In this document: piece after piece, positions 11,155 through 23,237 of the stretch
Layout: every line of letters starts with the position of its first letter
Numbering within the stretch: the first letter of the stretch is position 1
Source: Mesostigma viride
Taxonomy: Eukaryota; Streptophyta; Mesostigmatophyceae; Mesostigmatales; Mesostigmataceae
Direction: 5' to 3'
Length of the DNA: 64,000 nucleotides
NCBI GenBank assembly: GCA_009746045.1
Contig: RPFO01001143.1
Span: 28,501-92,500, forward strand
Program-made: the position numbers and the translations under genes
Notes under the pieces: model-generated
What the model saw: the letters and a program-made list of their open reading frames with translations, nothing else
Databases searched by the model: none
Told to the model about the DNA's origin: nothing

Positions 11155-12215
11155 GTGTTGCACAACGGTCTGAAAGTGCCAAAAAACAGCCTTATAACTC
11201 CTGTACGATGCAAATATCGTCGAAGCATGCTAGATCTTGGTAGGTAGCATGTTCAGGACACCAGTAGAAGGACTGCAACTTTCCGGACTTACCGGACCTC
11301 AGCTGACCTATTTTTGGCATGTCTATTTTTAGCAGTTTTCCAGATTTTAATATAAACAAATACATTCTAATATGCAAATAAAGAGTTCTTGACCTGGCTG
11401 TTTGCAAGTAAGTTGATACTCATGACTAATGACTGTGCACAAGATCTGATGGTCATCCAACCGCATTTGGTAACAAAATGCCACCAAATGCTAGCAAAAA
11501 TGTGCGTTTTTTGTATTTTCCATCACATTTCATTGCAGTTTCCATACAAGCTGTGCTCGGTTGAGGCTGGAAACTTGTAGGCATCTTAAACATCATTATT
11601 CTAGATATCCCACAAAAATTCAGGTCCATCGTAGGGTATTTGATGTCAGTTTGCTCACAAATGTTACCAAAAATGCACGTTTTCGTATTTTTCATCACAT
11701 TCCATGGCAGTTTCCATACAAGATGTGCTCAGTCCAGGCTGGAAACTTGCATGCATCTTTGCCATCATTATTTTAGACATTCCACAAAGATTCAGAACCA
11801 TCAGAGGGTACTTGATGTCAGTTTGCTCACAAATGTTACCAAAAATGCACGTTTTTCGTATTTTTCATCACATTTCATTGCAGTTTCCGTACAAGATGTG
11901 CTCTGTTGAGGCTGGAAACTTGCATGCATCTTAGCCATCATGATTTTAGACATTCCACAAAAATTCAGGCCCATCATGTTCTATTTGGTAGAGTTATCAA
12001 TGCCATACCTGCCAGTTTCCATTACAAATTCTTTCCCATGGATGCGAAACTGCCAGTGTGGAATATCAAGGAGACAATCTGGTCAACTCAAATAAGATGA
12101 CTCACTAAAACATGGAAACCATTCACGAGTGATATAAGACAACCTCCAGGAGACATACATAAAAGTTCATTGATATAGACACAGCTGACAATATGCACAT
12201 GTGGCCATGTGGATT
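11155..12215. repeat. 173-bp tandem repeats shared with the piggyBac element
   Basis: From ACAACGGTCTGAAAGTGCC onward this stretch aligns in the same order and orientation with 49160-50205, which lies beside the piggyBac transposase frame. It contains about three units of roughly 173 bp. Each has a CACCAAATG or TTACCAAAAATG block, CAGTTTCCATACAAG, a TGTGCTC...GAGGCTGGAAACTTG block, and CACAAAAATTCAGG. Neither copy has a convincing long frame, so the repeats look noncoding. With 17040-17865 it appears to be part of an older, interrupted relative of the 40-53 kb element. Confidence 0.8.
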
Positions 12216-12665
12216 AATTAATTAAACTCGTGCTCCCGTTGGGGAGTCACGGAGCACCGAAGTGCTTTTAATCCCTGTGTGTGCACTACAGGAGAAAGGG
12301 CAGAGACCCCCAGTCTCCTTCATGCCAAAGGCATGCCACAGCTGCAATCGGGCGCGGCTAGCTAAAAGGACAGGCTAACGATCCGGCAAACTGTGGGTGC
12401 AATAAGACCCATGTGAGCATATCATAGCAAGGAGCGTGGGCAGGTAATCTGAACATAGCCAGGGCGTATGTTCATTTGCGGAGTGCCTGATCAAATAGCC
12501 AGGGCGTAGCATGGCTGTACTAGGACTAGGCTGAGGCTATGGCTGGTTGTGTACCGTGCGTTGGCGGCACGTGACTAGGTGTGGTGGCACAGCTAGGCAA
12601 CATTCTAGGCATGGCTGCCTTAGCGGCAGTGACGCCAATGGTTACAAGCTAGGGCTATTGCTATT

Positions 12666-14066
12666 CTAGCCCGCTGGGGGCGTCCACATCTTGTGGTTGA
12701 TCATCAGGTCCCCGCCCCTCCAGTACACCTTGGGCTTCTGGGGGTCCTGCTTATGGCGGAGGTATTCCGGCCACAGGTCGCGTCGCTGCTGTTGCTGAGC
12801 GGGGGTGAGGTCGTCATCCAGCGTCCAGGTGAGGTCGTGCAACCGCTTGCGACGAGAGAGGAACCGCTGCTTATCCTCAGGGGAGGGGAAGGTGAGTAGG
12901 ACTGGTGGGGGAGCCGCCTTGTCCCGTGAGTGGGGAAGGCGGTGGCACCCACGCAGTTCTACCTCACCTACCAGGCCCATGAGGGTAAGAAGCTGGTTCT
13001 TGAGCTCGTCAGCAATTAGAGAGGTTGACGTCTCACCTGGCTTCTGGGGGAAGCGACGTAGCACCACTCGGCACTCGCGGCGAGCGCGGTCGGTGACCTC
13101 CCGTTGCTGGGCCTGGCGGTGGTCCTCCAGCTCCTGGAGCTTTGTGGCGATGGCGTCGGTGGTGGAGGCGGTCGCTGACCGCAGCAGGTCTGCGTAGGAG
13201 AGCGGCGGGAGGTCGCCAGCATCCTGCCGGGGTGGCTGGGATGCAATGGTGGCCGTCTGCTCCGCTATCTTGGGGACCTGTGTGGCCAGGGCCTCGGTGT
13301 GGGCGGTGATGGCCTCAAGCTTCTTCAGGAGCACGCCACACTTGCCCTCCACCTGGTTAAGGCGAGAGACAAGTGCCGCATGCGTTTCCGAAGCCTGCGC
13401 CGCGGTGTGTAGCGCCGTGAACTGGGGTTGTAGCTTGTGGACGACCTTGGTTTCCACGTTGGAGACCCGGGCCTCGACCGTGTTGAGCGTGGTGTTCAGC
13501 GATGTCAGCTGCTCGGCCAGCGGCCAGGTCACGTACTGCTCCTCCAGCACTGCGCGGATGTCATCCTTGCAGAGGGAGGAAGCCGATGGGGCTGCCGGCT
13601 GTGCGGGGGCTGGGGTGCGGAGCGTGCGGGTGATGTCGGTGAGGCGGAGCTGGAAATGGCTGGTCAAGATAGCCAGGCGTTGTTGTAATTCGTTCAAAGC
13701 ATAGAGCCAGGACATGTCTCCATTGTAGTCGATAGCCGCCCCCTTCACGAAGAGCTTCCGCTCCTGTTCGAGGAACTGGAGAACCTCAATGCATTCCTGC
13801 GGCGACAATGCTTGCCACCCGGTGAGGGAGAATCCTCGGTCGCCGGGGAGGAACTGTATCCATTTGCGAGCGTGGCAGGGTTTCTTGGGCTCAGGCGAGG
13901 CGCTGGGCGATGGGTTTGCTGGCGGTGGGTTGGCAGGCCCAGACGGCTGGTAATTGGCGGGTAAGCCTGGCGGCTGAACAATGGCGAGGGCGAGAGGGTT
14001 GGGCTGGGCGCTGGGAAGCTGTGCCAGCGCCTTTTCCAGCCCTCGTTTTGCTTTGGTAGTCGTCAT
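12666..14066 (-). CDS. LINE ORF1-type nucleic-acid-binding protein
   Basis: The intact frame encodes 466 residues. A proline- and alanine-rich N-terminus (residues 20-60) is followed by a long alpha-helical, probably coiled-coil stretch (about 165-270) with heptad-like leucines. An RRM-like region spans about 333-405 (CRVVLRRFP, then HRLPHS and PVLLTFPSPEDKQRFL), and a basic C-terminal domain about 406-460 (LTPAQQQQRRDLWPEYL, VYWRGGDLMIN). This order is that of ORF1 proteins of L1-type LINEs, which coat the element's RNA. No reverse transcriptase follows on either side, so the copy is ORF1-only or separated from ORF2. The zinc-knuckle LINE fragments at 36.8-40.3 kb look like a different LINE class. 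The start is the first ATG of the frame. Confidence 0.85.
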   Translation of the reverse strand: MTTTKAKRGLEKALAQLPSAQPNPLALAIVQPPGLPANYQPSGPANPPPANPSPSASPEPKKPCHARKWIQFLPGDRGFSLTGWQALSPQECIEVLQFLEQERKLFVKGAAIDYNGDMSWLYALNELQQRLAILTSHFQLRLTDITRTLRTPAPAQPAAPSASSLCKDDIRAVLEEQYVTWPLAEQLTSLNTTLNTVEARVSNVETKVVHKLQPQFTALHTAAQASETHAALVSRLNQVEGKCGVLLKKLEAITAHTEALATQVPKIAEQTATIASQPPRQDAGDLPPLSYADLLRSATASTTDAIATKLQELEDHRQAQQREVTDRARRECRVVLRRFPQKPGETSTSLIADELKNQLLTLMGLVGEVELRGCHRLPHSRDKAAPPPVLLTFPSPEDKQRFLSRRKRLHDLTWTLDDDLTPAQQQQRRDLWPEYLRHKQDPQKPKVYWRGGDLMINHKMWTPPAG

Positions 14067-14601
14067 AGCTGGTCACGTGCGTAACTTTGTCTATACTGCG
14101 TGGCAGCCGTAACCGTTTATACTGGCAAGTGCGTCTTAGAAAGGCGCATCGAATGCAAGTGGTCTGACCGAATTTGGGGCTCAGACGCAAAAGATCTGAA
14201 CTCCGCCGTCAGCCATACCGCCGTCAGCCATTGTCGTCACATGTGGATGCTCACGCAATCTCTATTCTACGGAGGAGCTTGCTGAACATAATATTGCCAG
14301 CTGTTGCATGCATTGCTAGAAAGGTCATTTTACACGTGCACCCACAGCATGCCAAGTAATGTAGCTGCAAATTACTCAACAGGCGGCATGGCGCTTATGC
14401 GGTTGCGCGCCCTCATTTCGGTATCGCTAGGAGGTAGTGGCACCTCCCTGCACAATCTCTGCCTGACCTTGTCAGCCTTCATGCACTGTGTCAACATGGA
14501 CACCCCCATACCCTTGCCCTTGGCATCACAGCCAAGCTTTCGACGGTGGTTGGTGAAGCTCTTGGTGTCCTCCTTGCGCATGTGGTGCATGTGCAAGTTA
14601 C

Positions 14602-16884
<2,283 letters not shown>

Positions 16885-17039
16885 GATCGGTCACTCACGG
16901 CAGTTTATTCCCACCCCAGCAGGGCCCCTCCCTCACATCCGGCTGCAAAATCTGCTTGATGTCGCTTCTCTCTAGAATAAGCCGCACAGCCCTAATGCGA
17001 GCAAACGGCTCGCCATCATACTGTCGCTCACTGATGCTT

Positions 17040-17865
17040 TATACGCGCTTTCCGTAAGATGAAAACATGACGGAAAAGAGAGACTCGGGGAAAGGGGATA
17101 CGGTGAAATACTTGTCTGCTATTCAACAGCGAAGAAATTCGCACCTGAATGTGCACATACCACTCCGTCACGTCGACAACGGTCTTGCATCGCAACCGTG
17201 TCACAGACACGGCAGCAAAAATTGCTGGCTGCATTGACATGCTCGCCGCAGTTAACGAACGTGCGGAGGTGCGTTTTAGCCCCTGACGCCATGGCGTCTT
17301 TGATGCCAAGAACGCCTGCAAAAGACACGATATCGGGCACACTGAAAGCACTTAAAAACGAATTACGGTATGCGACGCCTGGCCCAGCCTAGAAATTGGA
17401 TAAAAAATCGCGCCAGCTCGGTTAAAGCAACCTGAGCCGGTAATGAAAAAAGTGCTTCGGTCAAGGCCTTAAAAACTAAAAAATGCGTCGATTAGTGTCT
17501 TTAAAAACCAGATGTTAGGGCGACTTTCATCGGGAAATTTTTTTGCTGCAGGTAGGTGGGGTCGAGAGAAAATCGGCGACAAAACAGCTAGGCACCTACC
17601 TGTGAATGACGCCAAAATGCCGAAGGACTCCGCAGAATTTGTGGCAAAAAAAAATAACGGCATATATGACCCTAGGAGCATACACTAAAATTTCCAGCCT
17701 CGATACTGCCTTTTTATTCGCTCACGATAGCCTGCCAGGCCGCCATGCCTGTCGGTGGAAATTCGGTCACCGTCGTGCACGCATACACCAAAAATCTCAT
17801 TTCGCGCCACTTTTCGGGTCCTCGATCCTTACGAGGCTGCATTTTGGCGGGGCTCGGACCGTTGT
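17040..17865 (-). pseudogene. Eroded copy of the zinc-ribbon gene 5' end
   Basis: This aligns with 51960-52810. A frame starts with ATG at 17340 and carries NCGEHVNAASNFCCRVCDT. It is followed by a conserved donor (GTATGT at about 17159), an acceptor-like CAG, and a second exon with YDGEPFARIRAVRLILE and SDIKQ. The 52-kb copy has GEPFLHISDVQVTLE and RDVKE at the same place. Exon 1 has lost two bases relative to that copy, so the exons no longer join in frame. The upstream 500 bases, which would be the promoter side, are also conserved. The copy runs directly into the GGGA tract. Confidence 0.6.
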
Positions 17866-17935
17866 GTGAAAGCCTTGATGTATTACGTCAACAAAAATGG
17901 ATACCACGGGCAGCGGAAAACTGGCATTATATCAG

Positions 17936-18440
17936 TCAGCAAATGCGACGCACCTTCTCCACCAGCCGGCGCGCGACAAACACAGCCATGATGATCAAAG
18001 CCAGTGTTACGGCCACTACGGAAACCCATCTCGGAGACTCACCCAGGTGTGGGTCCAGCGCGGCGCGGAGCCTGCGCAGCATTGCATGCGCATGAGAACC
18101 TTTGAGCACGGCGCTCGATCTGGAGGCAGACACCCCGATATGAAGTGAGACAACGATGCTTGGATGCATGGCGATCCAACGCCGTGGAAGGACTAGGCCG
18201 GGTATAGTATAACTTGTGATGCACAGCCATGAAAGCTAGTGTTACGGCCACTACGGAAACCCATATCGGAGACTGAGTCACCCAGGTGTGGGTCCAGCGC
18301 GGGGCGGAGCCTGCGCAGCATTGCATGTGCATGAGAACCTTCAGCACGGCTCTCTGGAGGCGCAGACACCCCGATATATGAAGTGAGACAACTATGCTTG
18401 GATGCATGGCGATCCAACGCCGTGGAAGGACTAGGGTATA
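17936..18440 (-). repeat. Two tandem 210-bp units; one encodes a membrane-helix tail
   Basis: Units at about 17975-18190 and 18215-18435 share blocks such as AGTGTTACGGCCACTACGG and GTGAGACAACNATGCTTGG. On the minus strand the unit nearer 17.9 kb has an open frame (18169 to 17936) ending in a hydrophobic helix (VSVVAVTLALIIMAVFVARR) and a basic tail. The other unit loses that part. It may be the last exon of a membrane protein or a chance frame. I do not recognise the family. Confidence 0.4.
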
Positions 18441-19286
18441 GTTGTCTGAGAGGAAAGACGCGAAGGCCGCGGGAGCCGCGTGGCTATCTCTAGGAAGACC
18501 TGCATGGAGGGAGTCTGACAGAGGGTAACAAGAAAGATCAGTATAGTTATACGTACCGGGGTTGACCAGCAGCAGTTAACCCTTCTTGTATACTGCATCA
18601 TGACTCCCAGATCGATGGCCGTCTGCCACTCAGCAGGCGCGGAGGCTCATCGATTTATAAGAGAGCAAAACACGGTTGCAGAACGCCAGCAGAAGCTACC
18701 GCACCGCCAGCTCAGGGGTCCATGCGCATGACACGCAATTGCTTGTTTACTCACTTATGAAGCTAGCTAGTGCATGCTATATAGTCTCGAGGGCGGCCCT
18801 GTGTCCTTCTCGTTCTGTGTATAATAGTAGGGGGTTCATTCCTTACTTTATATTGGCACCCATGTGTGACACAGTCACGTTCTTATTAATTAATTAACTT
18901 CTAAAGAGAGAACCTCGACAAGCAAGACCTATAGTTTCTTTAATTGAGCCAAGCACTGAGTAGTATTATTGATTGATTCTGATACATAGTAAAGTATATT
19001 GTGAATTTAGTCATAGTAGTTACATCGCAGCCATGAATTGCCCATTAGGCCCCAGAAGTTGTAATTTCTTAAGAACTAACGTATTGATGCAGGCCGGGCC
19101 ACAAAAGAAAGCACACAGTCTGCATGCCGCATTTTTGTGATGCTCCCATGGTATGGCTACGTATACTATACTTGCCAACCCGCCGGACCCATGCAGTGAC
19201 ATCCACTGGAATGGGTAACACTACAGTTATTGGCTTCAATGTCTAGATGAGCTCCACTGGATCAAGGCCCCTGCAGCAATCACCGG
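18441..19286. other. Intergenic, no gene recognised
   Basis: Only short frames occur. A TTACA at about 19019 reads TGTAA on the minus strand, about 260 bases beyond the stop of the phytochelatin-synthase-like gene. TGTAA is the usual polyadenylation signal in chlorophyte algae, so it may serve that gene. Confidence 0.3.
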
Positions 19287-20219
19287 TCACGGCACTTTAA
19301 TCCGCAACATCCCTCGGAACTTGCCCCCCCGGCTGAAATGGTCGCGCGTCCGTACTGCAAGCCACAGGCGTTCGCAGGGCACCAAGTAGGACCCATACTT
19401 CTCATTGACGTCCATCACGAGCACAAGGTCCTTTTCGGGAAGATAGGCACCCAGAGGGGACCAGTGGCCAGACGCCAGCTTCAACGTCCGCACCAGCGCG
19501 CTCCGGTCACTAAAGAAGAGCGGCGTGCGGTGGAAGTTGGCCAACAAGCGGCTGGTACCCTTGCGGGGGTTGGACAGTTCGTCGGCGCACAGCTGGCGAA
19601 AGGCAGGCAGCGTCAAGTGTTCGGCCTCAATTGCCTCTATCACCACAAGGGGCGCATCCATGGCCAGTTTCTCCTCCAAAAAATCTCGCAGCTGGGTAAG
19701 TGACAGGGGTCCCGGCATGCGTGGCAGCGGGAGCATTGGCATGCCGGGTAGGGAGCACAGGGCGGTGTTCACGCTGGCGAGCGCACAGAAGCCCTCCATT
19801 GGCTGGAAGACAGTGGAAGTGATTGCGGAAGCTCGCATCGCCTCCTGCAGTAGCAACGGATCTTGATACGTTGCCAGCTTGTTCACGGCGACCGCGTCAC
19901 GGGTGTGAAATTCGTTGCCCATGACGCTCACGATGTGCCGCAATTTCCTCAAGACGAGGAGCCCGGGAACGGACCAAACAAGGGCCACGGCAGCCAAGGA
20001 TGCCCGCCAGGACCTCCAACCGAAGGCATGAGGCAGCATCCACGCGGCCATCGTGGTTAACAATGGAATCGCCAGGCATGCCCCGAGGAACGCAGCGCGG
20101 AAGGCAAAATGGCTTCGGAAGCACTTTGCGTCGCTCGTTAACCCTGCAGCTGGCAAGGTCGAGCCCGCTGCCTTAGAATAAGTACTAGACTTTCCTCTTT
20201 TCATAATGCCGAGCTCCAA
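19287..20219 (-). CDS. Phytochelatin-synthase-like papain-fold protein, membrane-anchored
   Basis: A single 310-codon frame without introns. Two hydrophobic segments (about residues 42-63 and 75-93) precede a PF05023-like domain (about 125-308). The presumed nucleophile is Cys145 (QPMEGFCALASVN), then His252 (SGHWSPLGAY) and Asp270 (LVLVMDV). The spacings of 107 and 18 residues agree with the Cys56-His162-Asp180 triad of plant phytochelatin synthase. Other family marks are LLANFHRTPLF before the His, LVPCERLWLAV after the Asp, and a closing FRGMLRI. Family members transfer the gamma-Glu-Cys unit of glutathione to make metal-binding phytochelatins, or simply cleave glutathione or its conjugates. 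The Cys-rich C-terminal domain of plant enzymes is absent, as in bacterial single-domain forms, so peptidase activity is as likely as synthesis. The membrane anchor and lack of introns differ from its multi-exon neighbours. The start is the first ATG. Confidence 0.85.
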   Translation of the reverse strand: MELGIMKRGKSSTYSKAAGSTLPAAGLTSDAKCFRSHFAFRAAFLGACLAIPLLTTMAAWMLPHAFGWRSWRASLAAVALVWSVPGLLVLRKLRHIVSVMGNEFHTRDAVAVNKLATYQDPLLLQEAMRASAITSTVFQPMEGFCALASVNTALCSLPGMPMLPLPRMPGPLSLTQLRDFLEEKLAMDAPLVVIEAIEAEHLTLPAFRQLCADELSNPRKGTSRLLANFHRTPLFFSDRSALVRTLKLASGHWSPLGAYLPEKDLVLVMDVNEKYGSYLVPCERLWLAVRTRDHFSRGGKFRGMLRIKVP

Positions 20220-20295
20220 ATAACATCAGCAACTTCAGCTAAAAACCTATAGTAAAATTGCGCCGGGGCTGCGGCGCCGGCGCTCATGCGGCCAG

Positions 20296-20330
20296 GCGCA
20301 GTATATGATCATATATATGTGCAGTACTCA
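20296..20330 (-). promoter_or_regulatory. AT-rich TATA-like stretch upstream of the phytochelatin-synthase-like gene
   Basis: On the minus strand ACATATATATGATCATATAC lies about 80-110 bases before the ATG at 20219, inside otherwise GC-rich DNA. The position suits a TATA element. There is no independent support. Confidence 0.3.
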
Positions 20331-21527
20331 TCAGTACGTCATGATACATAACTCAAACAAAAAAAGCGCCGGCCGCAATGTGTACCATAATGTTGACCAT
20401 GTAATCACATGCATCAAACAAACCATTAACAGATCACGATGATCACGATAGACGTACGCGATAGGCGCGCGCTGGCCACGTCATAATTGGCCCTGTGAAG
20501 CCGGAAAACGGGGTGGATGATTCCGTTCACGAGCGACCCACGCGGGCAAAGTCGACGTCAGTTACAATATATATTCATATATACAGGCTGACCGTCCGAT
20601 CCACGGATCATTCAACCACCTGCATGCAGCGCGCCGCGCGGAAAAGCGGCCGCGGGGCGCGTGATATATATATATTTCCCGATCGATCTGCAGACCCATA
20701 GCATCTTTCTCTTGAATTTTAGGCAATTTATCTTGCGCGCACTCACATATATACTTGCTTCGTCTTGATCACCGTGATGTCTAAGTCAAAACGTCTAAGC
20801 TAGCGCATTTTTTTCATCGAGTTTGGTTTGCGTTGATGCACCTCGACGTGGTCGACTAGCTTAGAGGTGCAGCCAGCTTGCATGTTGTGTACCGTGCGCG
20901 CCTCACAATTTAACAAATTGCCGACGGTTTCGGTATGATAGTTTGCCGACGGTTTCTACAGGCTGGGTGATGGCCGGCTTGACTTCGCACGTTGACAATT
21001 GGAAATTCGGGGCACACGCCTCGCAAACGATCGCATCTCTACTACCAAGCGGTATCGGAATGCATTCCCGCGCATCTTGTCCCGTACAAAATATCGTCAA
21101 TCTGGTGTCCACGGGGGCAGTTGCCGGAGCAGATGACCAGTCAACGCTGCTTTCCTGGATCCTCGCTGAAACCAGATTGGCTGATAGGTACTTTTAGAGG
21201 GAGAGTTTACCGGTTGAGTTGAGTTGATTCCCGCGCCGGTGTCCGACAGTTTGTCGGTAGGATAGGCAGGAGGCCACGCCAGCGGTTCCACGGGACAAGG
21301 AGTGGGTGATGACTTGGAAGTCAGCAGCACGCCCCTTAGTTATGATGCCATACGAATCGCTGACCACGTCATAGTTGAATCTTTTGGTAACATAATGACT
21401 GACAAAGTCAGAGTTTGATCTTGCGCACGCCTGACAGCAGAGGTACGCGCCGGATACAGAATTTTTTACAGTACATAATCATGAGTAATCATGTAGTTAG
21501 CTGTTCGTCGAGGTCGCAACTCGCAAG
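20331..21527. other. Intergenic, no gene recognised
   Basis: Scattered short frames without family features; several TA-rich dinucleotide patches (for example near 20570 and 20665). Nothing further is supported. Confidence 0.4.
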
Positions 21528-22065
21528 TACACCCCCCCCACACAAGTTTAAGATTGGGGTCCGGCCGACCCAGGGCTGCGATCTTAAACTTAAGATCAAA
21601 TCCAGGGTTGACGATCTTAAAGTTGAGAGCAGTAGGCGATATTCTGGCGGAGCCAATTTTCGGAAGAACCGTTAGGTTCGCCAGAATTGGCGAAGCTTAT
21701 AAGGCCGTACACGTGAGAAAACATAGGAATAGGGGATGAAAATCCGTCAATCCATCCATCCATACATACATACATCCACCGAATTTGTCCCGAATTTGCA
21801 AGCATAAGGGTGAGGTTCTTCCGAAAATTGGCTCCGCCGTAGAGTTTCAACGGGCAAGTTGCAAACACGCACGTTACTTGATACACCTGATGCGGTATAC
21901 ACGAGTACATACACACTATCAATATCGATTACCACTTACCAGCTATTTGTACCTACTTTAAGATCTTTTGCCCCAAACCAGCCCTGCGATCTTAAACCTG
22001 AAATTCCTAAATCCAGGGTCTCAAGATCTTAATCCTGGGAATCTTAAACGTGTGGGGGGGGTGTA
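21528..22065. mobile_element. MITE with poly-C inverted ends and a nested inverted repeat
   Basis: The ends are TACACCCCCCCCACAC...GTTTAAGAT and its mirror ATCTTAAAC.GTGTGGGGGGGGTGTA. Further matched blocks (CCCTGCGATCTTAAA, AAATCCAGGGT) lie inside both arms, giving about 100 bp of imperfect inverted repeat. Nested inside is a perfect 25-bp inverted repeat beginning GGCGGAGCCAATTTTCGG (21646-21670 against 21814-21838), probably a second small element. No target duplication was clear and no coding capacity is evident. Confidence 0.75.
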
Positions 22066-23237
22066 GGCAGCACCTCACTTGTAATTAGTGCGAAAATGGG
22101 CTCCGCCGGAGTATGTCTGCATCAGGTTACACTAGTGGGGAGAACTGAGAAACGGGGGTTTCGACAGCCATGCCCAACAATGGCTTACTCCAGATAGAGT
22201 GGCTACCTTGGTCAAGAAAGGCCCCGTTCTAAACAGTTCGGACAATTTTCGTGAACTTTCTGGATAGTAAAAATATACCCATTTCCATGGAGAAAAATTA
22301 TATGTCTGCAATTTTTTTATTGCAGCGCTAGCGGCAGCGTGCAGCGGCGAATATTATTCGATGGCGAGAAGTCCTTATCAATGGCTGCTAAGAATAACGG
22401 CAGTTGCACGCTAGAACTGAACATCTCCCAAGGCACGATCTCAGAAATATCCGGAAAGAAGCCAATACGACGGCAAGTATCGAGTCAGTCACAATTCAAC
22501 CACGTACTGCAGTACGCGCACGGAACCACTAGATGTCGCTCAAACATGAGCAAGCCAAATTTATCTCTGCCGGACAAGTGCGCGCGAGTTTGTTGTACCT
22601 TCATCTCCTATGCGGACTACTTGTTGTGCATAAGTACGACAAACTAAGGTACCGTCAGCTAGCTACGTCGTGCAGCAATAGAATTGCATCGACAACGTGG
22701 AAAATGAACGGCAACATGTGCATACGTGTAACCGTCTACGCGTAGACGTGGGGCCGTGGCAGCGGTAGTGCTCGCCTCTCGAGAACCCGTTACCTATCTC
22801 ATAAAGCCTAGTGCAGGAAACAGCGAAGGTGACATTGCATAAGATCAAAGTCCTGGCACAATCGCCTCCACCGACAGTATGGCAGGTTTGTGTGCAATCA
22901 ATATGCATGTCTCCTGATGGCATATGCTGGCCAGTCTCAGCTTCCCGGCGCTCTTCCCGTTTGGAGCGTGGTGTCAGGCCGATTAGCTGCCAAACTGTGC
23001 GCGCACCCTCAGCCATTCCATCAAGAGACTGCTGCCTGCGAGGCACCTCGCTTTCATGATGCCAACGGTACAACCAAGACGTGGGACGCGGGTAATTCTG
23101 TATACATAGAGACTCGGCCGCGGTGCTCAGTTCGAAAGGCTATTCGTACTGGCCCCGTCTTATCGCTGACACCTAATATTCTTCCGAGGACTTCGAGAGT
23201 CAACAGCGCTTGCATGGGGGGGCACTGCTGCCAAGAT
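22066..23237. other. Upstream region of the ASCH gene
   Basis: No gene is recognised. A GGCTCCGCCGGAG motif at about 22099 echoes the ends of the nested MITE. The promoter and any 5' noncoding exon of the ASCH gene should lie here, but I cannot place them. Confidence 0.3.
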
